Assembly (NCBI GenBank): GCA_019239425.1 | Contig: JAFAZX010000103.1 | Span: forward strand, 62,001-126,000 | Direction of reading: 5' to 3' | Length of the DNA: 64,000 bases | DNA from: Acidobacteriota bacterium | GTDB taxonomy: Bacteria > Acidobacteriota > Blastocatellia > Pyrinomonadales > Pyrinomonadaceae | In this document: positions 1 to 8,497 of the stretch, piece by piece | Layout of the letters: the number at the start of each line of letters is the position of its first letter | Numbering within the stretch: the first letter of the stretch is position 1 | The notes under the pieces: model-generated | What the model saw: only the letters and a program-made list of their open reading frames with translations | The model's database searches: none | What the model was told of the DNA's origin: nothing | Translations under genes and position numbers: made by a program

Positions 1-98
1 CCGAGCCGAGCGCCGCCGCGCCCGCGACCTTCGCGAATGTTCGTCTCGAAACTTTCTTGCTCAAGGGTTCGGTTCCTCCACTAATCAACTATTTTTAA
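1..98 (+). CDS. possible 3' end of a truncated CDS
   Basis: A frame open from the window edge ends with TAA at 96-98. It encodes about 31 residues ending in LINYF. The first half is strongly GC at third codon positions, as in real genes here, but the bias fades towards the end. No domain is recognisable, so this could be a chance open frame. The GH5 gene reads towards it from the other strand. Confidence 0.28.
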   Translation, partial: EPSAAAPATFANVRLETFLLKGSVPPLINYF

Positions 99-123
99 GT
101 CGAGCGTAAAGGCGAAGAGATTT

Positions 124-209
124 TTCACCACAGAGACACGGAGGCACAGCTTGTTGAAGTCTAAAGATGAAGCCGTGTCTGAGCTGTGTCTCTGTGTCTC
201 TGTGGTGAA
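124..209. repeat. Family A palindrome, copy A1
   Basis: Inverted repeat whose arms read ACCACAGAGACAC... and ...GTGTCTCTGTGGT. The loop contains CTAAAGATGA, which is shared with copies A7 and A9. It begins 9 nt beyond the GH5 stop codon, so it lies in that gene's 3' untranslated region. It may act as a terminator or RNA-stability hairpin, or be a non-autonomous mobile element. Confidence 0.85.
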
Positions 210-217
210 TTTTCCTC

Positions 218-1393
218 TCATAGCTTCGCGCGGAGTCCTAAAGCGGCGGCCGTGTCCGGGTCGGGCACGGCGCGGCCGCCGTTATCCTTGTCGCGCACGG
301 CGACGCCGAAGCCGCCCGCGTAGTCCCACATCGCCCAGCCTATCTGATGCCGTTCGAGCGCCGCGCGCACGTCCGCGATCCAGCGCAGGCGAGACTCCTT
401 CGGCGCGTAGGCGCGGTAGACGCCGAACTCGTTACACGTCAGGGGCACGCCGCGCCTCTGCGCCCACTCGGACGCCTGCGCCACCATCCTCTCGACGCGC
501 GCGGCGTCCCAACGCTCCTCGCCGTACTGCCTCAGCGCCCCGCGCGCCGTCTCGTTCGTGACCGCGGGGAGCAGCGGCGCGACCAGCTCGGGACTCGAAG
601 GGTACGGGACGCCCTTGAGGTAGGGCCAGTAGTCCGCGCCCCACGTCGCGCCCTGGTGCGTGAAGTTGTGCGGCTCGTAGAGGTGGAAGGCGTAGATGAC
701 GTTCCGGTCTGCGAGCGGCTCGATCCTGAGAAGCTCTTCGACCGCAGACCAGCGCGGGCCGGTGGCGACGATGGTGTGGCGCGGCGCGCCCTCGCGGACG
801 GCGGCGGCGACCTTCGCCTGGATGCCCATCCAGCGGTACGCGTCCTCGACCATCGGCTCGTTCATGATTTCGAGGAAGAGGCGTTCGGGGTCGCGCGCGG
901 AGAGGTGGCGCGCGAGCGAGCGCCAGAACTCCGCGAACGCGGCGACGAAGCGGTCGTCCGCGCGGAGCTTCAGCTTGAACTCGTCCGAAGGGTGTATGTC
1001 GAAGACGACCGCGAGTCCCGACCCGAGCAGCAAGTCGAGCGCGGCGTCGAGCTGCTTGAGGTATTCCTGATTGAGTTCGGACGGGCTCGCCTCTTCGAAG
1101 AAGGGCGCGGGCTCGACCGTGAAGCGCACGTGGTCGAAGCCGAGCGACTTGATGAGCTCGACGTCGCGCGCCGTCGTGTGCTCGCGCAGGTGCTTCTCCG
1201 AGTAGTCGCGCGACTGCGCGAACCAGTGGCTCAGGTTGATGCCGCGCCGAAGGTGCGCCAGCCGCGCGGCCGGCACGGTCGAAGAGCCGTCGGCCTGCGC
1301 CCGCGCGCGGACTTCGACGCCCGCGCAGAAGAGTGCCGCGAATAGAATCAAGAGCGCCGATGCGAGGCCCGCCCGGCTCACTTTACGTCGCAT
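218..1393 (-). CDS. Secreted glycoside hydrolase family 5 (endoglucanase/xyloglucanase-like)
   Basis: 391-residue cellulase-superfamily (beta/alpha)8 barrel with an N-terminal signal peptide (hydrophobic residues about 8-25, cleavage near ARAQ). The acid/base glutamate is in IMNEP (about residue 179) and the nucleophile is in TCNEFG (about 322). Both are the conserved GH5 catalytic sites. GINLSHWF near residue 51 is the usual first strand. The frame stays open further upstream, but the ATG at 1393 puts the signal peptide at the N-terminus. It should cut beta-1,4-glucan-type backbones outside the cytoplasm; the exact substrate is not readable. A candidate operator lies just upstream (1424-1445). 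The only gene-like sequence further upstream is the GH74 scrap on the other strand. Confidence 0.88.
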   Translation of the reverse strand: MRRKVSRAGLASALLILFAALFCAGVEVRARAQADGSSTVPAARLAHLRRGINLSHWFAQSRDYSEKHLREHTTARDVELIKSLGFDHVRFTVEPAPFFEEASPSELNQEYLKQLDAALDLLLGSGLAVVFDIHPSDEFKLKLRADDRFVAAFAEFWRSLARHLSARDPERLFLEIMNEPMVEDAYRWMGIQAKVAAAVREGAPRHTIVATGPRWSAVEELLRIEPLADRNVIYAFHLYEPHNFTHQGATWGADYWPYLKGVPYPSSPELVAPLLPAVTNETARGALRQYGEERWDAARVERMVAQASEWAQRRGVPLTCNEFGVYRAYAPKESRLRWIADVRAALERHQIGWAMWDYAGGFGVAVRDKDNGGRAVPDPDTAAALGLRAKL

Positions 1394-1423
1394 AGTTTTC
1401 GGTGTCTTCGGAGATGCAGGAAC

Positions 1424-1455
1424 GTTGTTGTACGAGTCAACGAAGCCCGAATATA
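1424..1455 (-). promoter_or_regulatory. Candidate -10 box and ROK-type operator of the GH5 gene
   Basis: On the minus strand a TATATT box (1450-1455) is followed by a pseudo-palindrome at 1424-1445 with left half GTTGTTGTA and right half AACGAAG (as read on the plus strand). It matches the sites at 41307, 24638, 26182 and 5165 at about 14 of 22 positions against the best one. No good -35 box is visible. This is the weakest member of the set. Confidence 0.4.
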
Positions 1456-1568
1456 TCACAACACGCCCGCAACCGTACGCGCCGAAATTCGGGGCAAAGC
1501 GCATGCACAAAAGGCTTGACACGCGTCCCGGCCGAGTATAGAAAGACTTTTGTCAGCCCATACAATTA

Positions 1569-1718
1569 AACGCCGGTCAGACGTGGGTGCGCATCAACGA
1601 CGACCAGCACCAGTGGGGGCGCGCCGGCGACACGGCTATCACCGGCGACCCGCGCCTCTACGGCCGCGTCTACCTCGGCACCGACGGCTGCGGCATCATC
1701 TACGGCGACGGCCAGTGA
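1569..1718 (+). pseudogene. C-terminal remnant of a GH74 xyloglucanase
   Basis: Fifty codons ending in TGA (1716-1718) read NAGQTWVRINDDQHQWG, then ITGDPRLYGRVYLGT, then GIIYGDGQ. This is the characteristic last beta-propeller blade of GH74 xyloglucan endo-glucanases and oligoxyloglucan hydrolases, which are normally 700 residues or more. In-frame stops lie just upstream (TAG at 1539-1541) and there is no start codon or signal peptide. The rest of the gene is absent from the window, so this is a deletion scar. Family A copy A2 starts 15 nt after the stop. Confidence 0.72.
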
Positions 1719-1733
1719 GCCACTTTGAATGAC

Positions 1734-1809
1734 TTCACCACAGAGACACAGAGGCACAGCTTGAGGTCTATAACTCGACAAGCTGTGCCTCTGTGTCTCT
1801 GTGGTTAAA
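1734..1809. repeat. Family A palindrome, copy A2
   Basis: Near-perfect inverted repeat. The left arm starts ACCACAGAGACACAGAGGCA and the right arm is its complement, ending in GTGGTTAAA. The loop holds AGGTCTATAACTCGA, related to copy A8. It sits between the GH74 scrap and the start of the esterase gene, so the esterase start region is only 20 nt from the right arm. Confidence 0.88.
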
Positions 1810-1828
1810 CTCTCTTACGCTGAATTCC

Positions 1829-3835
1829 ATGAACATCAATAAAAACTCTCTTGCCCTGACTGCTTCCCTTCTGCTTCTCGTCCTCGCCGGCGCGGCGCGT
1901 GCGGACGTGCGCGTGCCGTCGGTCATCAGCGACAACATGGTCTTGCAGCAGGGGCGCAAGGTGCGCGTGTGGGGCTGGGCCGAGCCGGGCGAGCGCGTGA
2001 CGGTCACGTTCCGCGGCGAGAAGTCGGGCGCGACCGCGGACGCTCGCGGCCGTTGGGAAGTTTTGACGGGGCCGCACAAGGCGGGCGGCCCTTTCGAGTT
2101 GACGGTAGCGGGCCGGAACACGCTCACCTTCAGGAACGTCCTCGTCGGCGAGGTCTGGGTCTGCTCGGGCCAGTCGAACATGGAGTGGTCGCTCGTCAAC
2201 GCGCAGGACGGCGCGCGCGAAGCGGCCGCGGCCGACTACCCTTCCATACACCTCTTCACCGTCACGAAGAAGACTTCCGACAAGCCGCTCGAAGACGTGG
2301 AAGGACACTGGGTCGTCACGACGCCGAAGGAGGCCGCGCAGTTCTCCGCGGTCGGCTACTTCTTCGGCCGCGAGCTGCATAAGAGACTCAACGTCCCCGT
2401 CGGCCTCATACACACCTCCTGGGGCGGCACGCCCGCCGAGGCCTGGACGAGCCGCGCCGTGTTGGCAGCAGACCCGATGCTCAAGCCGATACTCGAACGT
2501 TACGACAAACAACTGACCGACCTCCCAGGGCTCCAGCGCGAGTACCAGGCGGCGCAGGCCGAGTGGGCGCGCAGGTACATGACGGAAGACGCGGGCAACA
2601 AGGGTGAGCCCGCGGGTTACGCGAAGCCCGGATACGACGTGGCGTCGTGGAAGAGCATGAGGCTGCCGCAGCTCTGGGAGTCGGCGGGGCTGGACGTGGA
2701 CGGCGTCGTCTGGTTCAGGAGGGAGGTCGAGGTGCCGGCCGCGTGGGCGGGCAAGGACTTGACCTTGAAGCTCGGCGCCATCGACGACTTCGACACGACC
2801 TACTTCAACGGCGAGCGGGTCGGCTCGACCGGCGCCGACACGCCGAACGCCTGGACGGCCCCGCGCGAGTACAGAGTCCCCGGCTCTCTCGTGCGCGCGG
2901 GGCGGAACACCCTGGCCGTGCGCGTCTACGACCGGATGGGCGGCGGGGGCTTCGGCGGCGGCGAGATGTCGCTCGCGCCCGCCGGGGCCGCGAAGGCGGA
3001 GGCCGTTGCGCTCGACGGCGAGTGGGCTTATAGAGAGGAGGCGACGGTGCCCTCTCGGCGGATAGACTGGGGGAGCCAGCCGCAGGCGCCCGGCCCCGCG
3101 AACCAGAACAGCCCCACCGTCCTCTACAACGCGATGCTCGCGCCGCTCTTCCCTTACGCAATCCGCGGCGCCGTCTGGTACCAGGGCGAGTCGAACGCCG
3201 GCCGCGCCTACCAATACAGAGTCCTCTTCCCCTCGATGATCCGCGACTGGCGCGCGGCGTGGGGCGAGGGCGACTTCCCCTTCTACTTCGTCCAGCTCGC
3301 CAACTGGAAGGCGCGTCCGCAGGATTCGATAGACAGCGAGTGGGCCGAGCTGCGCGAGGCGCAGACGATGACGCTCAAGACGCCGAACACGGGGATGGCC
3401 GTCACCATAGACATCGGCAACCCCGACGACATACACCCGCGCAACAAGCTCGACGTGGGGCTGCGGCTCGCGCGGTGGGCCTTGGCCGACACGTACGGGA
3501 TGAAGTTGGAGAAGTCCGGGCCGCTCTTCGACTCTTATAAAGTCGAGGGGGATAAAGTCCGCGTCGCCTTCAGGCACGCCGGAGGGTTGAAGACGCGCGA
3601 CGGCTCGGCGCCCGCGGGCTTCTACGTGGCGGGCTCAGACCGCAGGTTCGTGCCGGCCGAGGCGCGCGTCGAGAAGGGTGGGATATTGGTCTGGAGCAAG
3701 GACGTGCCCGCCCCCGCCGCCGTGCGCTACGCCTGGGCCGACAACCCCGCGGCCAACCTCTACAACTCAGACAACCTCCCCGCCTCGCCCTTCCGCACAG
3801 ACGACTGGCCGGGCGTGACCGCGGGACACAACTGA
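1829..3835 (+). CDS. Secreted sialate O-acetylesterase family protein (SASA domain)
   Basis: 668 residues with a signal peptide (cleavage near AGAARA). The catalytic serine lies in CSGQSNMEW. A second conserved block is AVWYQGESNAG, and the Asp/His pair lies in NPDDIHPRNK. A beta-sandwich (sugar-binding-like) insertion separates the two halves of the SGNH-type hydrolase. Family members remove O-acetyl groups from sugars. In a hemicellulose locus the likely role is deacetylation of xylan, xyloglucan or mannan so that glycosidases can act; sialic acid need not be the substrate. The frame extends upstream into the palindrome, so the ATG at 1829 before MNINKNSLALTASLL is preferred. It is convergent with the ROK gene. 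Confidence 0.88.
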   Translation: MNINKNSLALTASLLLLVLAGAARADVRVPSVISDNMVLQQGRKVRVWGWAEPGERVTVTFRGEKSGATADARGRWEVLTGPHKAGGPFELTVAGRNTLTFRNVLVGEVWVCSGQSNMEWSLVNAQDGAREAAAADYPSIHLFTVTKKTSDKPLEDVEGHWVVTTPKEAAQFSAVGYFFGRELHKRLNVPVGLIHTSWGGTPAEAWTSRAVLAADPMLKPILERYDKQLTDLPGLQREYQAAQAEWARRYMTEDAGNKGEPAGYAKPGYDVASWKSMRLPQLWESAGLDVDGVVWFRREVEVPAAWAGKDLTLKLGAIDDFDTTYFNGERVGSTGADTPNAWTAPREYRVPGSLVRAGRNTLAVRVYDRMGGGGFGGGEMSLAPAGAAKAEAVALDGEWAYREEATVPSRRIDWGSQPQAPGPANQNSPTVLYNAMLAPLFPYAIRGAVWYQGESNAGRAYQYRVLFPSMIRDWRAAWGEGDFPFYFVQLANWKARPQDSIDSEWAELREAQTMTLKTPNTGMAVTIDIGNPDDIHPRNKLDVGLRLARWALADTYGMKLEKSGPLFDSYKVEGDKVRVAFRHAGGLKTRDGSAPAGFYVAGSDRRFVPAEARVEKGGILVWSKDVPAPAAVRYAWADNPAANLYNSDNLPASPFRTDDWPGVTAGHN

Positions 3836-3846
3836 AGGCGAGAGGG

Positions 3847-3923
3847 GGTGTTAGGTGTTAGGTGTTGGGTTTTGGGGAAGGACTGGGTCTTAACCAGCAC
3901 CCAACACCCAGAACCCAACACCC
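3847..3923. repeat. Heptamer palindrome D1 (GGTGTTA units)
   Basis: The left arm consists of 7-bp units GGTGTTA, GGTGTTA, GGTGTTG, GGTTTTG. The right arm has the complementary units AACACCC, AGAACCC, AACACCC. It lies between the convergent ends of the esterase and ROK genes, so it may terminate both transcripts. Confidence 0.85.
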
Positions 3924-3928
3924 TCCCT

Positions 3929-5113
3929 TCAGGCTGTCGTGACGGCGGCGAACTTGCTGGACAAGACGAGGCTGAGGGCGCCCATGAGGCGCGGGGTCTC
4001 GCCGAGGGTGGAGGGGATGATGCGCGCGCTCTTCATGCCGCGGCAGAGGCTGTACGCCTCGACGGCCTTGACGAGTTCGTGGGAGATGAGCGACCACGCG
4101 CGCGCGATCTCGCCGCCGACGATGACGGCCTCCGGGCTGAGCCCCTTGATGATGTTCGAGATGCCGACCCCGAGGTAGCGCCCGGTCTCGACGAGCGCCG
4201 CGCGCCCCGCCTCCTCGCCGCCGAGCGCCGCGTCCACCAGCCGCGAGAAGGTCGCGCCTTCCTCCCGCCGCGAGAGTTTCGCGTAGCGCGCCACGGCCGC
4301 GCGCTCCGAGGCGAACGCCTCCCAGCACTCCCGGTTCCCCGCGGCGCACGTGACCGGCGCGCCCTCGCCGATGGTCATGTGGCCGAACTCGCCCGCCGCG
4401 CCCGAGTCGCCGTGGTAGACCTGGCCGTCGAAGACGAGGCCCGTGCCGAGGCCCTCCTCGACGAGCACCATCACGAAGTCGCGCACCTCGCGTATCTCGG
4501 GGCGGCCGAACCACAGCTCGGCCAGCGCCGCGGCGTTCGCGTCGTTGTCGATCCTGACGGGCAGGCCCGTCGCCTGCTTCAGGCGCTTCGCCACGTCCCA
4601 GTCGCGCCAGCGGTAGTGCGGGATGAAGATGACGTTGCCGCGCTCGGGCTCGACCAGGCCGGGGACGCTGACGCCGATGGCCTCGACGCCGCGCCCCTTC
4701 GTGATCATGCGGCCCGCGCACTCGATGATCTTCTCGACGGTGGCGTCCGCGTCCGGCAAAGTCTTGAAGCTCCCGCGGTCGATGAGGCGGCCGGCGAGGT
4801 CGCAGGTCGCGAGCATCGTCTGCTTCGTGCCGACGTCCACGCCGAGGGCGATGGGGCCAGCGGCGCGCAGGCGCAGGAGCGTGGGCGGACGCCCGCCCGT
4901 AGATTCGCCCTCGATCTCCTCGATGAGTCCCTGATCCTTCAGCTCGTCCACGATGAGCGAGACGGTCGAGCGCTGCAGCTCGGTCTCGTGTGAGATTGCG
5001 GCGCGCGAGATGGGCGAGCGCTCGCGCACGTAGTTGAGCACGATCTGGCGGTTGATGTGGCGTATCGTGTCGGAGCGGGCGACACTAGCTTTTTTAAGGT
5101 TTATGCGTCGCAT
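3929..5113 (-). CDS. ROK-family transcriptional repressor (XylR/NagC-like)
   Basis: 394 residues. Residues about 15-75 form a winged helix-turn-helix (SRAAISHETELQRSTVSLI) followed by GGRPP, the usual link to the ROK sugar-kinase fold. That fold carries the phosphate loop DVGTKQT and the sugar-site motif DNDANAAALAE. The zinc motif reads CAAGNRECWE, so the middle cysteine of the usual CxCGxxGCxE is alanine. Such repressors bind a sugar and then release their operator. Its own promoter region carries a TTTGTT...CCAAAGG site like those at several hydrolase promoters here, which suggests autoregulation and control of the locus. The neighbourhood (XylF, xylanase, xylosidases) makes xylose or a xylo-oligosaccharide a plausible inducer; that is inference. 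Confidence 0.88.
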   Translation of the reverse strand: MRRINLKKASVARSDTIRHINRQIVLNYVRERSPISRAAISHETELQRSTVSLIVDELKDQGLIEEIEGESTGGRPPTLLRLRAAGPIALGVDVGTKQTMLATCDLAGRLIDRGSFKTLPDADATVEKIIECAGRMITKGRGVEAIGVSVPGLVEPERGNVIFIPHYRWRDWDVAKRLKQATGLPVRIDNDANAAALAELWFGRPEIREVRDFVMVLVEEGLGTGLVFDGQVYHGDSGAAGEFGHMTIGEGAPVTCAAGNRECWEAFASERAAVARYAKLSRREEGATFSRLVDAALGGEEAGRAALVETGRYLGVGISNIIKGLSPEAVIVGGEIARAWSLISHELVKAVEAYSLCRGMKSARIIPSTLGETPRLMGALSLVLSSKFAAVTTA

Positions 5114-5366
5114 CGGGAAGACTCGGGAACACGTACGGCGTCGGGGACTCTTGCTGCCGCGGACTTTGTTTGACGACTGACCAAAGGAGTCTGCTGAGAT
5201 TAAGCCCAGAGTGAGAATGAGTCAAGAGTTATCTCGGCCGACCGCCTGTCACTTTCGGGAGGGTGAGAGCTGGCTCTACATTCGGCGAGGAAGGGGCAGG
5301 TCGCCCCGTCAGCGATGTCTGTAACAGAATCTATTGCAGTTGGCAGTTGAGTGGAAACGAGGGCGA
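5114..5366. other. ROK leader and upstream intergenic DNA
   Basis: No gene is visible on either strand. The stretch holds the ROK promoter/operator (5165-5225) and, beyond it, unassigned sequence up to palindrome A3. Confidence 0.5.
5165..5225 (-). promoter_or_regulatory. Promoter and candidate self-operator of the ROK repressor
   Basis: On the minus strand TTGACT (5220-5225) and TAATCT (5197-5202) are 17 nt apart, a good sigma70 layout. Just downstream, 5165-5187 has left half TTTGTTT and right half CCAAAGG, resembling the pseudo-palindromes at the GH31 and TonB receptor promoters. The position between the -10 box and the start codon suits repression by steric block. Confidence 0.5.
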
Positions 5367-5440
5367 GTTAACACGGAGACACAGAGGCACAGCTTCTTGA
5401 GCCATAACTTCGAAGCTGAGTCTCTGTGCCTCCGTGTTGA
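5367..5440. repeat. Family A palindrome, copy A3
   Basis: Variant arms GTTAACACGGAGACACAGAG and the matching CTCTGTGCCTCCGTGTTGA. It lies 35 nt beyond the stop of the beta-helix protein gene, in its 3' flank. Confidence 0.8.
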
Positions 5441-5475
5441 AAGCTAACTCAATCGCCGCCCGAATGAAACCCGCT

Positions 5476-8400
5476 TTAGTTCGCGGCCTTGAGGCGGCCG
5501 CGGAGTTTGACCTTGCCGCGCGTCCTCACCGCGGCCGGCGCCGGCCCGCCCACGCCCGGCCACACGCCCGTCGAGACGCCCGCCGTGTTTGCCGACAGCG
5601 CCGCCGCGTCTATCCCGTGGCTCTTCCCGTCCGTGCCCGCGTGGTACGAAGGGGAGCCGGAGACTATCGACAGGTCGCCGCCCGCGTAGTTGGTAAACTG
5701 CGACGTGTAGTTGGCGTCGGTGACCGAGTAGATGTTCGTGCCGCCGTCCGAGGGGTACTGCGAGGCGCTCGCGCTCGCGAAGTCGAGGCCGACGACCGTG
5801 TTCTCGCGCATGAGGTACTCGCCCGCCATGTTGGCGAACCCCTGCGTGCCGAAGGCGACGCCCCAGAAGCCGTAGGAGTTGTGCCGGAAGTGGCTGTTGA
5901 AGATGAAGACCTCCTGTAGCTTCGCGATGCCGCCGGCGGTCTCGTTCATCGTCCACATCTCGAAGGGGGTGGAGAGTGAGTCCATCGTGACGTGGTTGAG
6001 CCACAGCCCGATTGGCCCCAGCAGGCGGAAGCCCTTGCCCTCGCTGCCGCGCCCGCGGTACTCGCTGTCGAGTATCTCGCCGACCTTGTAGAAGAGGTCG
6101 TTCTCGAAGAGGAACCAGCGCCCCACGACGCCCGGCGTGTCGTCGCGCGGGCGCAGCGTGCCGACGCCCTGCCCGACGTTGAGAAACTTGTTGTTGCTGA
6201 CCTGGAGCCACTCCATCTTCCGCCCCGTCCCGCCGCCGACGATGTTGTTGAAGTTCAGCGCCTCGCCGGGCTGCGTCCCCTGCACCCAGGAGCGGTCGAA
6301 CACGTTGCCGTCGATGATCGACTGCTCGGCGGTCTTGAACTCCAGCAGGTTCTCAACGTCCCAGTTGGTACTGCTCAACGAACTCCCGATGTAGGAGGCA
6401 TCGCGCGCGTCCCACTTGGCGTACTTCACGACGTGGTTGCCCCAGACCGTGTAGCGTGGGGCGACCGCCGCGATGACCGGCATCGCGCCGCCCGTAAATA
6501 TGTTCTCGCCCGTGGCCGCGACGTAGTCGTTCAAGACCATCAAGGGGCCGTTGCCGTTGACGATGGTTATCCCCTGTGACTGATTCTCGCTCTTGAACTC
6601 GTCAACGGTGGAGTTGCTGACGGTGGCTTCCGACGAGTTGAGGTAGAGGCCGCGGATGCACTGCTTCGCCGCGGACGGGTCGGCGTGGACGTAGACCTGG
6701 TCGAAGATCCAGTACCTCGGCGCTTTGGACTCCGAGTCCTGATAGAGTCCCGCCGCGGCGGAGCCGTCGCCTGCCGTGTCGCCGAGGACGACCAGACCGA
6801 GCCCCGACGAAGTTTGTGACGAGTAGAACTCGACGCCCCAGAACTTGTAGTGCTGCACCGAGACCCCGGCCTGCGTCAGGAGGGCGGAATGGTTGCCCGA
6901 CGTGACCCGTATCTTCGCCATCAGTGACGACTGCGACGAGCCGACCCGGACGTTCGCCGCCGGCCACGAGGCGTTAGACGTGCCGGCGCTCCTGACGAGT
7001 ATCCAGCCGGAGTCAACCTTCTGCTTGGCGACGAGCGCGGACGTGAGCGTGTAGACGCCTCCCTGCGCGAGAACTATCTCGACGTTCCCGGTCGCGGCGG
7101 CGGCGGTGTCGATGGCGTCCTGAATGTCCCCGCCCGACGCGACGTTGATGGTCGTCGGGAAACTCCTCGGGAAGGGCGTGACCGTGACGACCTGCGTCGC
7201 CGTCGAGGTCTGGTTGTTGTGGTTCCTCGCGGTGAGCGTCACCGTGTAGACGCCGGGCGCGAGGTAGGCGTGGGAGGGGCTCGGAATCTTCGCCCCGGAG
7301 TAGGAGCCGATGTTGTCGCCGAAGTCCCACTCCAGCCCCCAGTGGCCCTCCAGGTTCGAACCCGTCAGAGGCCCCTGCGCGTAGCCGGTGGAAGAGCGGC
7401 CGTCGAAGACGACGGGCTCCCCGACGTGGACGCTCGTCCGGCTGGCGCTGATGGAGGCGGAGACGGCGGCGACCGTGACGGTGACGTTGACGGGGCCGGA
7501 CGAAGTGCTCTGGTCGTCCGTCACCGTGAGCGAGTAGGTGTAGCTGCCCGTCGTGTCCACCCCGGTCAGGTACGTCATCTCGCACGTCGCGCAGCCGATG
7601 GTGGGTGTGGCCGCCCCGGAGGGCTTGGAGACCAGCGCCCAAGAGTATGTGGGCGGCGCGATGGCGAGGGTCGTCTGGTTGTCGATGTCGTAACTCTGTG
7701 AGCCGTCGAGCAGGACTTTCCCGACCCCCTGGTTCGAGACGGTGGCCGACGGGTCGGCCACGGGCGCGGCGTTCGGGTAGGTCGAGAACGCGGGCGAGCC
7801 CTGACCCGCGAGCGAGAACTGCGCCTCGCCCGCCCCCGTGGCCGCGTAGCCGCCCTCCAACTCCCACTGCGAGTAGAATATGTCCTGCGGGTAGGTGCTG
7901 TCGCGCACTATCGGGGGCTCGTGGTGCTGTATCCAGACCGACTTCGACCAGGCCACGCGGTCGAAGAAGACCCCGCTCTTCTCCGCACCGCTGACGGTGG
8001 CCCCGACCGAGAGGGCTTTGGAGGTGAGGTTGTAGTTGGAGCGGTCGACGACCGCCTGCGTGGCCGTGAGTTTGTTGGCGTTCTGGTCGTCCCAGAAGTA
8101 GATGTGCCAGACCGAGCGCGCAAGCGGGATGTATGAAACGTCGGCGTACTGGCCGACGACGAGGAAGCCGCTGGTACGCCCGCCCGAGTTCAAGGTCACT
8201 GTGGGCTCGCCGGCCCGCGCGGGCTGGAGGACGATGTTCTGCGTGCCCGACGCGACGTAGACGCGCATGAAGCCCGCCAGCTCCATGATGGTCTTGTCGC
8301 CGGAAGGGTTTAAGGGGATGTTGCGCAGCCGCAGGATGAACGCCCCGCCCGCGGTCGTGGCGAGGTTGGAGCCGGAGGCCGGCGTCGTCCCCGAAAGATA

Positions 8401-8487
8401 CTGGCCCGTCGTCAGCGAGACGCCCTGCGCGCCGAAGGACTGCGGCGCGAGCCAGAGGAGCAGCGCGAGAAGGAGTAACTTTTTCAT
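5476..8487 (-). CDS. Large secreted protein with PKD domains and a right-handed beta-helix
   Basis: 1003 residues starting with a clear signal peptide (MKKLLLLALLLWLAPQSFGA). Two PKD-like Ig folds follow at roughly 240-345 and 345-440; the second has the typical WDFGD and SHAYLAPGVYTVTLTA. From about residue 445 (INVASGGDIQDAIDTAAAA) to near the C-terminus the sequence looks like a parallel beta-helix, as in pectate-lyase-like and surface proteins. No catalytic motif of a known lyase family can be identified by eye. It could be a polysaccharide lyase or hydrolase, or an adhesin. Its start is 10 nt after the stop of the upstream gene, with GAAGGA as ribosome-binding site, so the two form an operon. 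Confidence 0.8.
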   Translation of the reverse strand: MKKLLLLALLLWLAPQSFGAQGVSLTTGQYLSGTTPASGSNLATTAGGAFILRLRNIPLNPSGDKTIMELAGFMRVYVASGTQNIVLQPARAGEPTVTLNSGGRTSGFLVVGQYADVSYIPLARSVWHIYFWDDQNANKLTATQAVVDRSNYNLTSKALSVGATVSGAEKSGVFFDRVAWSKSVWIQHHEPPIVRDSTYPQDIFYSQWELEGGYAATGAGEAQFSLAGQGSPAFSTYPNAAPVADPSATVSNQGVGKVLLDGSQSYDIDNQTTLAIAPPTYSWALVSKPSGAATPTIGCATCEMTYLTGVDTTGSYTYSLTVTDDQSTSSGPVNVTVTVAAVSASISASRTSVHVGEPVVFDGRSSTGYAQGPLTGSNLEGHWGLEWDFGDNIGSYSGAKIPSPSHAYLAPGVYTVTLTARNHNNQTSTATQVVTVTPFPRSFPTTINVASGGDIQDAIDTAAAATGNVEIVLAQGGVYTLTSALVAKQKVDSGWILVRSAGTSNASWPAANVRVGSSQSSLMAKIRVTSGNHSALLTQAGVSVQHYKFWGVEFYSSQTSSGLGLVVLGDTAGDGSAAAGLYQDSESKAPRYWIFDQVYVHADPSAAKQCIRGLYLNSSEATVSNSTVDEFKSENQSQGITIVNGNGPLMVLNDYVAATGENIFTGGAMPVIAAVAPRYTVWGNHVVKYAKWDARDASYIGSSLSSTNWDVENLLEFKTAEQSIIDGNVFDRSWVQGTQPGEALNFNNIVGGGTGRKMEWLQVSNNKFLNVGQGVGTLRPRDDTPGVVGRWFLFENDLFYKVGEILDSEYRGRGSEGKGFRLLGPIGLWLNHVTMDSLSTPFEMWTMNETAGGIAKLQEVFIFNSHFRHNSYGFWGVAFGTQGFANMAGEYLMRENTVVGLDFASASASQYPSDGGTNIYSVTDANYTSQFTNYAGGDLSIVSGSPSYHAGTDGKSHGIDAAALSANTAGVSTGVWPGVGGPAPAAVRTRGKVKLRGRLKAAN

Positions 8488-8497
8488 CCGAGTCCTT

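Noticed and set aside
1550..1732. A 60-codon plus-strand frame with an ATG-like start at 1550
   Set aside because: It is a different frame from the GH74 homology and has no recognisable sequence; the GH74 scrap in the other frame explains the region.
1805..3577. A 590-codon open frame opposite the acetylesterase gene
   Set aside because: Same antisense artefact: no motifs, skewed composition, and the plus-strand gene has clear catalytic motifs.
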